From the NCBI GenBank assembly GCA_046348835.1, contig JAXMDM010000004.1, forward strand, positions 62,001 to 126,000: DNA of 64,000 nt, in the 5' to 3' direction. The notes under the pieces are model-generated. The model was not told the origin of the DNA. It made no database searches and saw nothing but the letters and a program-made list of their open reading frames with translations. Below are positions 40,157 through 48,802 of this stretch, piece by piece (position 1 is the first letter of the stretch; every line of letters begins with the position of its first letter). The DNA is from Defluviicoccus sp046348835. Its GTDB lineage: Bacteria; Pseudomonadota; Alphaproteobacteria; Rhodospirillales; Defluviicoccaceae. Made by a program: the position numbers and the translations under genes.

Positions 40157-41601
40157 GAGAGTTCCCGGCAGAGCAGATCCTGGACGATGCTGCTGGTGGA
40201 GCGGCCTTCGACCAACGGGACGGTACGGACGACGCCGCCCCGGCCTCGAACCAGATCGGCGCCGACGATCTCGTCGGGAGAATAGTCGCCCCCCTTGACC
40301 AGCACCGACGGCGACACCGCGGCGATCAGGTCGTAGGGCGTGTCTTCATCGAACAGGACGACGTAGTCGACGCAGGCGAGGGCTGCGAGCATGTACGCGC
40401 GGTCGTCCTCGACCAGGATCGGCCGCTCCGGGCCCTTCAGCCGGCGCACGGATTGATCACTATTGACCGCAACAATCAGACAATCTCCCATCTCTGCCGC
40501 CCGTTGCAGGTATTCAGCATGCCCCCTATGGAGAATATCAAAGCATCCGTTGGTGAAAACAACTTTCTGCCCATTTCGCCGTTTCTCTGCCGTGATCTGA
40601 GCGAGACGGTCTCTGGTGGTGATTTTTTCAGCACAGGGAGAACGATAGCGGGAACCGTACAGTTCGTTGTTCACCTCGCCCAGGGTCACCGTAGCCGCAC
40701 CCAGCTTACCGACCTTGATCCCGGCGGCGACGTTGGCGATGCGGCAGGCCTCGGACGCCGACCGGCCGGTGGCGAGCCCGACCGCCAGCGCCGCCATCGC
40801 CGTGTCGCCGGCGCCGGTCACGTCGTAGACCTCCCGCGCCCGGGCGGTATAGCGATGGACGCCGTCCGCCGAGAACAGCGCCATCCCGTCCTCGCTCAAG
40901 GTGATGAGGCAGTGGTCCAGGCCCAGACTCTCGCGCAGCTGGGTACCCGCGGCGTGCAGGCTGTCGCGGTCGGCGATGACGATACCGGTCGCGTCCGACG
41001 CCTCCTTTCGGTTCGGGGTGAGCACGGTCGCGCCCGCATACTTGGCGTACTTCCGCCCCTTCGGGTCGCACAGAACGGGGATTCCCCGCGATCGCGCCCA
41101 GGCGATCGCCTCGCGGCAGAGGCGCTCGCTGACGACGCCCTTACCGTAGTCGGAAATGACCACGGCATCCACGGCGCCGGGGTCGCGGATATGATCGATC
41201 AGGGCGTCTTCCACCGGATCGGCCAGCGTCGACCGCACTTCCCGGTCATAGCGGACGATTTGCTGGTTGATCGCGAACAACCGGGTCTTTTCCGTCGTTC
41301 GCCGGCGCCGATCGCGCACCACGCCGGCGGCGCCGGCGCCACAGTCCCGCAGCAGCTGCTCCACCTCGTCGCCGGCGACGTCCTCGCCGATGACGCTCAC
41401 CAGATGCGCCCTGGCTCCGAGCGCCAGGACGTTGCGCACGACGTTCCCGGCGCCGCCCAACAGTGACCGACTTTCGTGGACATCGACCACCTGAACCGGC
41501 GCTTCCGGCGAGATCCGTTCGCAGTTGCCGATCAGGTACCGGTCGAGCATGAGGTCGCCGACGACAAGGATCGAGACCGGTGAATCACCCCAGTCCAACA
41601 T
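40153..41601 (-). CDS. hldE: Bifunctional heptose-7-P kinase / heptose-1-P adenylyltransferase
   Basis: A 482-residue fusion of normal length. Residues 1-320 are a ribokinase-type kinase with LVVGDLMLDRYLIG, GGAGNVVRNV and the GAGDTAMAALAVGLA catalytic loop. Residues 345-482 are a nucleotidyltransferase with TNGCFDILHRGHAEYLQ and VKGGDYSPDEIVG. It is the first heptose gene transcribed, 64 bases after the initiating phosphotransferase. Confidence 0.94.
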   Translation of the reverse strand: MLDWGDSPVSILVVGDLMLDRYLIGNCERISPEAPVQVVDVHESRSLLGGAGNVVRNVLALGARAHLVSVIGEDVAGDEVEQLLRDCGAGAAGVVRDRRRRTTEKTRLFAINQQIVRYDREVRSTLADPVEDALIDHIRDPGAVDAVVISDYGKGVVSERLCREAIAWARSRGIPVLCDPKGRKYAKYAGATVLTPNRKEASDATGIVIADRDSLHAAGTQLRESLGLDHCLITLSEDGMALFSADGVHRYTARAREVYDVTGAGDTAMAALAVGLATGRSASEACRIANVAAGIKVGKLGAATVTLGEVNNELYGSRYRSPCAEKITTRDRLAQITAEKRRNGQKVVFTNGCFDILHRGHAEYLQRAAEMGDCLIVAVNSDQSVRRLKGPERPILVEDDRAYMLAALACVDYVVLFDEDTPYDLIAAVSPSVLVKGGDYSPDEIVGADLVRGRGGVVRTVPLVEGRSTSSIVQDLLCRELS

Positions 41602-41665
41602 CAGACAAACACCGCTTTAAACATGAGAAAGGTCAGGGTCGGGAAGGATGGCAGGTACCCAAAGA

Positions 41666-42883
41666 TCAGGGGTGGGAACGCCGCCGCCCCCGGGGCGCCA
41701 GCCGCATCCACCCTGGCATCCGCCAACGGAAGCTTCGTTCCGTCAGCAGCTCGAAAATCCGTCGGACCACCACCGCCGCCGTCTTCGCCAGGATCTTCAA
41801 GTCGAGGAGGAGAGACCATCCATCCACATACCGCAGGTCCATCCTCACCATATCATCGAAGGTCGTCGTGTCGTCCCCCTCCACCTGCCAGATACCGGTT
41901 ATTCCCGGCCGGGTATGCAGCACCCGCCGCAGGTGCCAAGGTTGGTATTGCCTCACCTCGTAGTCGAGGGGAGGGCGCGGGCCGACCAGGCTGAGATCAC
42001 CCTTCAGCACGTTGAACAGTTGCGGGAGCTCGTCCAGCTTGGTCCGGCGCATGATCCGGCCGATGGGAGTGACCCTCGGATCGTTCTGCAGTGTCGTCCA
42101 CGAGCCGACCCCGCCGGTGCCACAGGTGCCGTCGTCGCCGGCGGCGATCAGCCGCGCCACGTGCTCCCGGTGCACCCCGTCGTCGGCGTGATGGTGCATC
42201 GAGCGAAACTTGTTGATGACGAAGGGGGCGCCCCCCTTGCCCAGACGCTCTTGGCGGAAAATGATCGGCCCGGGCGAGGTGACGGCGATCGCCGCCGCGC
42301 AGACCAGCATCACCGGCGCCAAGACGACCAGGGCAATGGCGGCGACGACGATATCGAGCGCCCTCTTCACCGCCGCCTGAAACGGACGAAGGGGCCGGGC
42401 ATCGAAGATCACCGCACCGCTGCACAAGGAGGCTTCCTGCTCCGCCAGAAGCCCGTCCAACAGCGCGTCGGGAAAGGAAACCAGGTCTCCGCCGGAGATT
42501 TCGGTGCCGCAGCGGGCGAGAACCCGGTCGGCGAATGTTCGCGCGCCTTCGTTCGTCGTGTCGAGGAGAAGGACTCCGACGGAGTCGTCCTGCAGATAGC
42601 CGACCACATCGGTATCGCGTTTCAGCTCGTAAATGATCTGAATCAACCGCCCCATCCGTCCCAGCCGGTCGATTCCCGGCCGACCGCCGCTAAATACGGC
42701 AAGAGAAAAAGGCGATTTGGAGCGCTCGACGCGCTTCCGCTCGGTCCGGATCATGTGGACAAAGCAGTCGCGCGGAAGAATATCGTCGGTTGTATAAACG
42801 GCGACCCCCCGCCCCAGCGGATTTAGAATAGTGCGCTCGCGCGCGAGCGAAGTGCGTACCGCACTTCCCCCCTCGGCGGTCAT
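41666..42883 (-). CDS. Initiating sugar-1-phosphate transferase with degenerate GGDEF-like N-terminus
   Basis: A 405-residue enzyme. The catalytic half (about 195-385) has KRALDIVVAAIALVVLAPVM as the membrane hairpin, PIIFRQERLGKGG, NKFRSMHHHAD, RRTKLDELPQLFNVLKGDLSLVGPRP and TRPGITGIWQV. This is the WbaP/PssY-type polyprenyl-phosphate hexose-1-phosphate transferase. Unlike WbaP it lacks the four-helix N-terminal region. Residues about 38-140 instead resemble a GGDEF-type fold without the GGDEF signature (CFVHMIRTERKRVERSKSPFSL to VLLLDTTNEGARTFADRVLAR). It starts the repeat unit on the lipid carrier and heads the long glycan operon. Confidence 0.88.
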   Translation of the reverse strand: MTAEGGSAVRTSLARERTILNPLGRGVAVYTTDDILPRDCFVHMIRTERKRVERSKSPFSLAVFSGGRPGIDRLGRMGRLIQIIYELKRDTDVVGYLQDDSVGVLLLDTTNEGARTFADRVLARCGTEISGGDLVSFPDALLDGLLAEQEASLCSGAVIFDARPLRPFQAAVKRALDIVVAAIALVVLAPVMLVCAAAIAVTSPGPIIFRQERLGKGGAPFVINKFRSMHHHADDGVHREHVARLIAAGDDGTCGTGGVGSWTTLQNDPRVTPIGRIMRRTKLDELPQLFNVLKGDLSLVGPRPPLDYEVRQYQPWHLRRVLHTRPGITGIWQVEGDDTTTFDDMVRMDLRYVDGWSLLLDLKILAKTAAVVVRRIFELLTERSFRWRMPGWMRLAPRGRRRSHP

Positions 42884-42903
42884 CTTAACGATCCTCAGTT
42901 GCC

Positions 42904-42958
42904 CATCGTTGGGGTAAACTAGCTTATGTCAGCGGACAGATCAACCCCCACTTGAGGT
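42904..42958 (-). promoter_or_regulatory. Candidate promoter of the glycan operon
   Basis: On the minus strand upstream of the phosphotransferase, TTGATC is followed after 17 bases by TAGTTT. Only part of each box matches sigma-70 consensus. The 196-base gap between the export operon and this gene is the natural site for a promoter, so the position is favoured more by context than by the match. Confidence 0.28.
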
Positions 42959-43028
42959 GTGTTCATTGGCCCAACCCATAGTAGCGATTTGCGTCGCTGA
43001 TCCGTGACAAAATTGTAACGCCGGCACT

Positions 43029-43047
43029 GCATGGCAAATGGCCATGC
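43029..43047. repeat. Inverted repeat GCATGGC-N5-GCCATGC
   Basis: A perfect 7-bp dyad with a 5-base loop, about 33 bases past the stop of the ATPase gene on the minus strand. It could be a weak U-less terminator for the export operon or an operator for the next operon. No T-run follows. Confidence 0.45.
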
Positions 43048-43079
43048 TCCCGTACTGCGGGTAACGCCGGTCGGCCTCC

Positions 43080-44003
43080 TTAGCCGGCCGCCTTGGATAC
43101 GTCCTTGAGCAAGGGCCAGTTTTTCGACACCTCCCGCAGGATCTCCCGCTTACGCTCCTCCCGCGACATGTCCTCGGGGTCCTTGCGCAAGATCTCGAGG
43201 CCCGACGATTGCTGCGCATCCAGGGCCTCGAACACCAGGTCCACATCGATGGTATGGCGGTCCTCGGCGAAGCCGATAACAAGCGCCAGATCGGCGAGTA
43301 TGTTGATCAGGCGCGGCGTCCCGAAGGCGTAGTGATGGATCGCCGCGCACGCGCCCACGTCGATGATGTCGGGCGAACCGCCGGCGATGGTGAGACGGTG
43401 CTGGATGTAGCCGATCGTGTCCTTCAGCACCAACGGCGCCAAGTCGTGAAAGACGGAGATCCGCTGGGCGAATTGACGTAGATCGGTGCGCCGCAACGTT
43501 TCCTTGAGCTCCGGCTGACCGACGAGAATAAGTTGCAAGACGAAATCCTTGTCGGCATTGACATTAGATAACATCCGCATCTCTTCAAGGATCGGCGGAG
43601 TCAAATTCTGCGCCTCGTCGATAATGAGCACGCAGCGCTTGCCTTCGGCGTAGCGGGCGATGGCGAAATCGATGAAGGCATAGTACTGGTCGATCTTGTC
43701 CATGCCGGCGGTCTTCAGGTCGAAGGCCCTGAGGACCGAGGTCATCAATTCCCCCAATGAGGCATGGGTGTTGGTGATCATTCCCACCAACAGGTCGGCG
43801 GCCGCCGTCCCCAACAGCCGGCGGATCAGCGTCGTTTTCCCCGAACCCACTTCCCCGGTGATGACGATGAACCCGGTCTGATCGGAGAGACCGTATTCCA
43901 ACAGGTTCAGCGCCAGCTTGTGACTGCGGCTGAGGAAAAGGAATGCGGGGTCGGGAATGAGCGAGAAGGGCTTTTCACGCAAGCCATAGTGAGCTTCGTA
44001 CAC
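43080..44003 (-). CDS. ExeA/TniB-like AAA ATPase of exopolysaccharide loci
   Basis: A 307-residue ATPase. YGLREKPFSLIPDPAFLFLSRSHKLAL is the ExeA-type start; ITGEVGSGKTTLIRRLL is Walker A, CVLIIDEAQNLTPPILEEMRMLSN is Walker B with sensor, and FGTPRLINILADLAL the C-terminal lid. This subfamily (TIGR03015-like putative secretion ATPase) accompanies BY-kinase and Wzz genes, often in PEP-CTERM/exosortase loci, though no exosortase is present here. GTG 44003 with GAGGGAG upstream is chosen; longer frames overlap the kinase gene. Confidence 0.83.
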   Translation of the reverse strand: MYEAHYGLREKPFSLIPDPAFLFLSRSHKLALNLLEYGLSDQTGFIVITGEVGSGKTTLIRRLLGTAAADLLVGMITNTHASLGELMTSVLRAFDLKTAGMDKIDQYYAFIDFAIARYAEGKRCVLIIDEAQNLTPPILEEMRMLSNVNADKDFVLQLILVGQPELKETLRRTDLRQFAQRISVFHDLAPLVLKDTIGYIQHRLTIAGGSPDIIDVGACAAIHHYAFGTPRLINILADLALVIGFAEDRHTIDVDLVFEALDAQQSSGLEILRKDPEDMSREERKREILREVSKNWPLLKDVSKAAG

Positions 44004-44053
44004 CGCGGCCGCTCCCTCACCGGTCCGCCAAGGCGCCGGCGCCCGGCGGTGCG

Positions 44054-44893
44054 CTAGTAGCCATAGCCGTAGCCATAGCCGTCCTTGGTCGAGCGCACCT
44101 TGTTCAGCACCGTGCCGATCAGGTGCGAGTCCTGCAGGAGGTCGAGGCACCGCTCCACCGCGTCCCGGTGGGTCGACCCCTGCTCCACCACCAGAAGGCA
44201 GGCCTCGACGTTCTTAAGGAAGACGAGAACGTCGTCGGTCAGCAGCAGCGGCGGCAGGTCGTAAAGAACGATGCGATCGGGGTAGCGGTTCTTCAGTTCC
44301 GCCGCCAGCTCCGCCATCCGCGGCGACGACAGGATTTCCGATGACATGTTGGTGCCGGCGCCGCAGGGCAGCAGCACCAGCCGCTCGATGCCGGGACTGA
44401 TCAGGCATTCCGAAACGTCGGCATCCTGCAGCAGAACGTCGGTCACCCCCTTCGTGCGGGGCAGTCCGAAGGTTGCCTGCACCGCCGGCCGACGCAGGTC
44501 CAGGTCCACCAACAACACCCGGAAATGGGCGAAGCGCGACAGCATGACCGCGAGGTTGGCGGCCACCAGCGTCTTGCCTTCGCCCGCCCCGGCGCTGGTG
44601 ATGGCGAGCGTCGAAGCATCGAGCGCGGCGAGACGTTGCATCACTTGCGTCCGCAACATACGGAAGGCGTCGGTCGTCGCGACCCCGTCCAATCCGGTAA
44701 GGATGCGGTGCGCCTTGAGGACGTCCGGCGGTACGGCGAGAGTCCGGGTAAGGGTCGGCCCCGGCCCCGTTGACGGCGGCGGTTCCGTCACCGGCCTGAT
44801 CGGCGAAGAACTTGCGCCGGCCCCGCGCACCGGGGCTAGCCCGGCTTCTCGCTGCCGCCGGGCTTTTTCGAGGGCCCGTTGGATTTTCTCCAT
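44054..44893 (-). CDS. BY-kinase (CpsD/CapB-type tyrosine autokinase) with Gly-Tyr tail
   Basis: A 279-residue cytoplasmic kinase. MEKIQRALEKARRQRE is the usual N-terminus, ITSAGAGEGKTLVAANLAVML is Walker A, VLLVDLDLRRPAVQ is Walker A', and VLYDLPPLLLTDDV is Walker B. The protein ends in four alternating Gly-Tyr pairs, giving a tyrosine cluster of the kind autophosphorylated in BY-kinases. The co-transcribed Wzz-like protein (30 bases upstream) would activate it at the membrane. Together they regulate chain length and export. Confidence 0.9.
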   Translation of the reverse strand: MEKIQRALEKARRQREAGLAPVRGAGASSSPIRPVTEPPPSTGPGPTLTRTLAVPPDVLKAHRILTGLDGVATTDAFRMLRTQVMQRLAALDASTLAITSAGAGEGKTLVAANLAVMLSRFAHFRVLLVDLDLRRPAVQATFGLPRTKGVTDVLLQDADVSECLISPGIERLVLLPCGAGTNMSSEILSSPRMAELAAELKNRYPDRIVLYDLPPLLLTDDVLVFLKNVEACLLVVEQGSTHRDAVERCLDLLQDSHLIGTVLNKVRSTKDGYGYGYGY

Positions 44894-44923
44894 CGGCGAT
44901 ACTGCCCGTTGTGACCCGTTGAC

Positions 44924-46678
44924 TCAGGTGCCGCGGGTCAATAGCGAGGTCCCCAACCGTTCCTCCACGATCAGCCAGGCCATTCCAAGCGGCATCACAT
45001 AAAAATGGAGGACGGTGATGGCCCCGGTCAGGACCGCGAGGAACCCCACCCCGAGCGCGGCGCGAAGCCTCCAGATGCGGGTAATTTCGGCCTGGGTGCG
45101 AATGTAGGGGATGACCGCGAGGGGTGCGACGCCGGCGATGCGGGTAAGCTCGCGCGCGTTGCGCACGGAACGGTCTATCATCTCCAACAGCAGGGCCAGC
45201 CCGACCCCGGCGCCCGCGGATAGAACGAAGCCCAGCATCAGAAGGTTGCGCCGGTTAGGCTTGATCGGGGTATTGGGGAGGAAGGGGGGCTCGATCAGCG
45301 AAAACCGCTCGCTCTTACGCTCGGTCTCCAGCAGTTCACCCATCTGCGCCGCCATCTGCTTGCCGCGTATGTTCCGGTACTCGGCGTTGGCCGCCTCGAG
45401 CGCCCGGGTCAGGCCCTGATAGGTTTGCTGCACGCTGGGCGTGTTCTCGATACGCTGTTCGTAATCGGCGATCCGCTGCCGAATGACCGTCCGCTGCCGC
45501 TCGTACCCCTCAAGTTCCAGGTCCGCCGACTGCAATTGAGCACGGAGTTGAATATAAGCCGGATTATCCGGCGTGTCGGCATCCCGCGCTGGTCCCCGCG
45601 GTCCGTCGCTGGCCTTGGCGAGGCTAGCCCGCAAGGCATCCACCTGCCGAGACAGCCGAAGGACTTCCGGGTGATTGTCGGTGTATCGCTGGCGCGCCGT
45701 CGCCAACTCGGCCTGGGTCCGGTTCAGCTCCGCCCGCAACGAGGACGCATCGGAGGCGGAACCGCCGTTCTCCTGTTGCAATGCCTCCACTTCCCGCCGA
45801 AGCCGCACCACGTCCGGATGCTCGGCCCCGTACCGGCTCGTTGCGCTGGTCAATTGCGCCTTCAATACCTTCAGCTGCGCTGCCGGACCGAGCGCCCCCG
45901 AGTCCGCAACCGGCGTACTGGGTGATATCTTCGCCAACTCCGCCTGAAGATAGATGCGGCGATCCTTCGTGGTTTGCGCCTGTCGGTCCAATTGCCGCAT
46001 CTCCTCTTCGGCCCGGGCAATCAGTTGCTGGTTGAAATCCATCTGCTCCGGCAGGCTGCCGTAGTGGGTCTTCCTCAAATCGGCAAGCTGGGCCTCGAGC
46101 GCCGAGATCTCTCCTTCGAGACGCTTGGTCTCGCTCTCGAAGAAGGCGGCCGTCTGGGTCGCCCGAAACTGGCGATCGCGCAGATTCTCCTTGAGGTAGA
46201 GGGACACCAGGTCATCGGCGACCGCCTGCGCCACCTCCGGCCGGCGATCCTCGAAGGACACGGTGAAGGCGACCGCGGCGCCCCCGTTCTGGACGGTGAT
46301 CAACTCCATGTTGATCCGCCCGCGCATCATGTCCACCACCTCTTCTTCCGGCAGCCGCTGCCGCTCCTTGGCGTAGAGGTCGTGGGTCTCGATGATGTGG
46401 CTGAGATTGTCCGCCGTCATCACCCGTTGGTTGATGATCTGCAGCCGCTTGTCGGCGGCGCTGGCGATGGTGGTGATCGCCAGCTCGCGGGGAATGTCGG
46501 GGTCTTCGATCAGAATCCGGCCGGACGACAGATAGACCGGCGGCAGCAGGATCGCCACCGCCACACTCAGCGGAAAGAGCAGGACGAACGGGATGACGAT
46601 ATACCAGATCCGCCGCCGCAGCGCCGCCAGGTAGTCCTGCAGCCCCGCCTGGTTTTCCTCCGCCGCTGCGTTCACCAT
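44924..46678 (-). CDS. Polysaccharide co-polymerase / chain-length determinant (Wzz/GumC-like)
   Basis: A 584-residue inner-membrane protein. The N-terminal helix is at about 24-46 (IWYIVIPFVLLFPLSVAVAIL). A long periplasmic coiled coil occupies about 160-440 (Ala/Gln/Leu-rich heptads such as ETKRLEGEISALEAQLADLRKTHY). C-terminal helices lie near 478-500 and 545-570. FSLIEPPFLPNTPIKPNR is the GNVR-like proline-rich end motif before the helix. It pairs with the separate BY-kinase. ATG 46678 has AAGAGGGC upstream. Confidence 0.89.
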   Translation of the reverse strand: MVNAAAEENQAGLQDYLAALRRRIWYIVIPFVLLFPLSVAVAILLPPVYLSSGRILIEDPDIPRELAITTIASAADKRLQIINQRVMTADNLSHIIETHDLYAKERQRLPEEEVVDMMRGRINMELITVQNGGAAVAFTVSFEDRRPEVAQAVADDLVSLYLKENLRDRQFRATQTAAFFESETKRLEGEISALEAQLADLRKTHYGSLPEQMDFNQQLIARAEEEMRQLDRQAQTTKDRRIYLQAELAKISPSTPVADSGALGPAAQLKVLKAQLTSATSRYGAEHPDVVRLRREVEALQQENGGSASDASSLRAELNRTQAELATARQRYTDNHPEVLRLSRQVDALRASLAKASDGPRGPARDADTPDNPAYIQLRAQLQSADLELEGYERQRTVIRQRIADYEQRIENTPSVQQTYQGLTRALEAANAEYRNIRGKQMAAQMGELLETERKSERFSLIEPPFLPNTPIKPNRRNLLMLGFVLSAGAGVGLALLLEMIDRSVRNARELTRIAGVAPLAVIPYIRTQAEITRIWRLRAALGVGFLAVLTGAITVLHFYVMPLGMAWLIVEERLGTSLLTRGT

Positions 46679-46712
46679 GCCCTCTTTCGCTTCACGCCGC
46701 TCCTCCGTGAGG

Positions 46713-47936
46713 TCACCGGGACATCGCCAGCCGCGGCAGGCGATAGGTCAGGAAACCGAAAACGGAGTTGCCGACGCCGTTGCCTTCGTCCGTCATCTGC
46801 CACTGGATTCCGTAGCCAAGACGAAAATCCCAGTCGGCGGTGAGTTGCCAAAGCAGCGTCGGCTCGGCGGACAGATAGTCGCGGCTCTGGTCCTGATCAA
46901 TCTCCCGCCCTTCCCCCACCTGCTCCCGATGGACGTAGGCGAACGGAAGCTCCACGGACAGGTGCGGAAGAAGACGATAGCTGGCGGCGAGGCGCACGCC
47001 CGTATTCTCGGTCAGGGATCCCGTGGACGAGCTGGCGACCAGGGCTCGAAAGACGTCGCCTTGCAACTGGATCAGTTCTTCCAGGGCGTAGGTGAGGGTG
47101 GCGTCAAACGAATACCCGGTGTGGAACTGGCTGTCCGACCGGCGGGCCCCGTCTTGGGTCTGGACGACATCGGTATCGGCGAAATTGGGGCCGACGGCCA
47201 GCGTTCCCTGCAGATTTTCGGAGAACTTGTGGCTGGCGCCGAGGAGTAATGTGTAGTAACGGCTGTTGTCGTTACCTTGCTCGTTGTCGTTCGAATTAAT
47301 CTTGGCGGCGTAAACGGTGGCCAAGGCCTGGGTTCGGGTGGTGAGATCATGGGTCCAGCCAACTTGGCCACCCAGGTTGGCCGAATCCGGGATCTCCTTG
47401 GTATCGTAGTGATTGTAGTTGTAGAAGGCCCCCAGATTGACTTGATGCGTTGGCGCAACCAGGTAGCTGAAACTGGGACCTATGCTGTAAAACTCGCGGC
47501 GCTTGTTGGCGAGAATGAGTCCACCCGTATCCTCCAAATCGCTGGTTCGAGTAGTATCACGGATATACTGTCCGGTCAGCGCTGCCGTCCAGCGTTCTCC
47601 CTGGCGTTTTCCCGACAGGGTGATGTACTGGTCGTTGGAGTTCAACTCGGACTGGGTCGGATAGGCGGTGAAGTTGAACAGGGACGACAGCGACACGTCG
47701 GCCACCGGCGTCCGGCCACCGGCGACCACACCGATGGAGCTGGTGGAATTGAATCCCGACACCTGGTCGCCACCGCTGCTTTCGAGGCCGATATTGTTTT
47801 CGTAACCCAAGTATTGGTTCAGGTCGCTCTCCAGATACCACTCGGCCGCGCCCGCGTTCGGCGCCGCCGCCAGTCCCAGCAGACCGCAGCCGGCCACTAC
47901 CGCCGCGCACGGCCCCCTGTCCGCAAGCCATCGCAC
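46713..47936 (-). CDS. Outer-membrane beta-barrel protein of the export operon
   Basis: A 407-residue protein with a signal peptide ending LAAAPNAGAAEW, then alternating amphipathic strands with terminal aromatic residues (for example YFxIGPSFSYLV-like and YYTLLLGASHKF). This suits the BBP2-type barrels found next to Wza in exopolysaccharide loci. GTG 47936 is chosen, with a GGGAGCAGGGG ribosome site; the open frame upstream is the Wza-like gene in another frame. It probably forms or aids the outer-membrane exit. Confidence 0.8.
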   Translation of the reverse strand: MRWLADRGPCAAVVAGCGLLGLAAAPNAGAAEWYLESDLNQYLGYENNIGLESSGGDQVSGFNSTSSIGVVAGGRTPVADVSLSSLFNFTAYPTQSELNSNDQYITLSGKRQGERWTAALTGQYIRDTTRTSDLEDTGGLILANKRREFYSIGPSFSYLVAPTHQVNLGAFYNYNHYDTKEIPDSANLGGQVGWTHDLTTRTQALATVYAAKINSNDNEQGNDNSRYYTLLLGASHKFSENLQGTLAVGPNFADTDVVQTQDGARRSDSQFHTGYSFDATLTYALEELIQLQGDVFRALVASSSTGSLTENTGVRLAASYRLLPHLSVELPFAYVHREQVGEGREIDQDQSRDYLSAEPTLLWQLTADWDFRLGYGIQWQMTDEGNGVGNSVFGFLTYRLPRLAMSR

Positions 47937-47962
47937 CGCCCCTGCTCCCGTTGCCGGCGGCC

Positions 47963-48535
47963 TCAGAACAGCGAGTTCCCGGAGACGACGACGGTGTCGC
48001 CGCTTCGCAGCTCGATGTCGGTGTCGAGATCGCGGCCGCGCTTGACCTCCGAGTATTCGAACGGGATGGCCATGGTCTTGCCGCCCTCGTGGCGGAGCAC
48101 CTTGATGCTGTCCTCGCCGGCGAAGGGGGTGAGACCGCCGGCGAGGCTCAATGCCTGCATGACGGTGATCCGCCGCGGCACCTGGAACTCGCCCGGGTGG
48201 TTGACCGCGCCGATGACGTAGACGCGATAACCGGACGCCCCGATGACGGAAACAGACACCACCGCATCCGGGATATACTTGGCCAGCCGCTGCGCCAGGA
48301 GTTCCTCCACCTGATCGGTGCGCAGCCCCGTCACCGAAACGGTTCCGGCCAGGGGAAAGGAGATGGTGCCATCCGGCAGCACCACCAGTTCTCGCTTCAG
48401 TTCGTCCTCCCGCCACACCGATACCGCCAGCGCGTCGCCCGGATTGAGGGTGTAAGGCTCCGCCTCCTGCGCCCCCGCCACGGCCGATGCCAGGATGGCC
48501 GCCAGCACGGCCACGACAACGATCAGTCCCCTCAC
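47963..48535 (-). CDS. Periplasmic/outer-membrane polysaccharide export protein (Wza/GumB-like)
   Basis: A 190-residue protein from GTG 48535, which has GGAGG 4 bases upstream. The signal peptide is RGLIVVVAVLAAILASAVAGAQ, without a lipobox cysteine. YTLNPGDALAVSVWREDELKRE starts the Poly_export domain, and YRVYVIGAVNHPGEFQVPRRITVMQALSLAGG is an SLBB domain; a second, truncated SLBB-like end follows (LRSGDTVVVSGNSLF). It is shorter than Wza, closer to GumB. It is the first gene of the export operon. Confidence 0.9.
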   Translation of the reverse strand: MRGLIVVVAVLAAILASAVAGAQEAEPYTLNPGDALAVSVWREDELKRELVVLPDGTISFPLAGTVSVTGLRTDQVEELLAQRLAKYIPDAVVSVSVIGASGYRVYVIGAVNHPGEFQVPRRITVMQALSLAGGLTPFAGEDSIKVLRHEGGKTMAIPFEYSEVKRGRDLDTDIELRSGDTVVVSGNSLF

Positions 48536-48602
48536 CCCGCCTCCTTCGCACCCACACCGCCGCCTCGAGCGCTGCGGGCAGCCCGACCACACCGACCCTG
48601 AC

Positions 48603-48635
48603 GCCGGGCGCGTCCCCTCTCGGGGCGCACCCGGC
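48603..48635 (-). promoter_or_regulatory. Strong hairpin with GAGA tetraloop in the export operon leader
   Basis: On the minus-strand transcript a 14-bp stem with one G-U pair and one bulged A closes on CCCC-GAGA-GGGG, a GNRA-type tetraloop. It lies 68 bases upstream of the Wza-like start. No U-run follows, so it is more likely a stabiliser or protein-binding leader element than a terminator. Confidence 0.5.
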
Positions 48636-48646
48636 GCGGTGCCGCT

Positions 48647-48654
48647 ATCTATAA
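48647..48654 (-). promoter_or_regulatory. Possible -10 box of the export operon promoter
   Basis: The minus strand reads TTATAGAT here, in an AT-rich patch just upstream of the leader hairpin. No convincing -35 box stands at the proper distance (CTACAA is the nearest), so an activator-dependent or alternative-sigma promoter is possible. Confidence 0.22.
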
Positions 48655-48802
48655 CACGCTTTCCGCGAGTTGTAGAGAGGTCACAATACTAATTGCGCGA
48701 ATGGCCCCCGCCGTTACCCGAAAGGCACCATCTTCATGGGCGGGTTTCAATCCATGATCGCGCCAATCGCCTCCGAGTCCCCCCTGCCGCCGACGCGACG
48801 GC

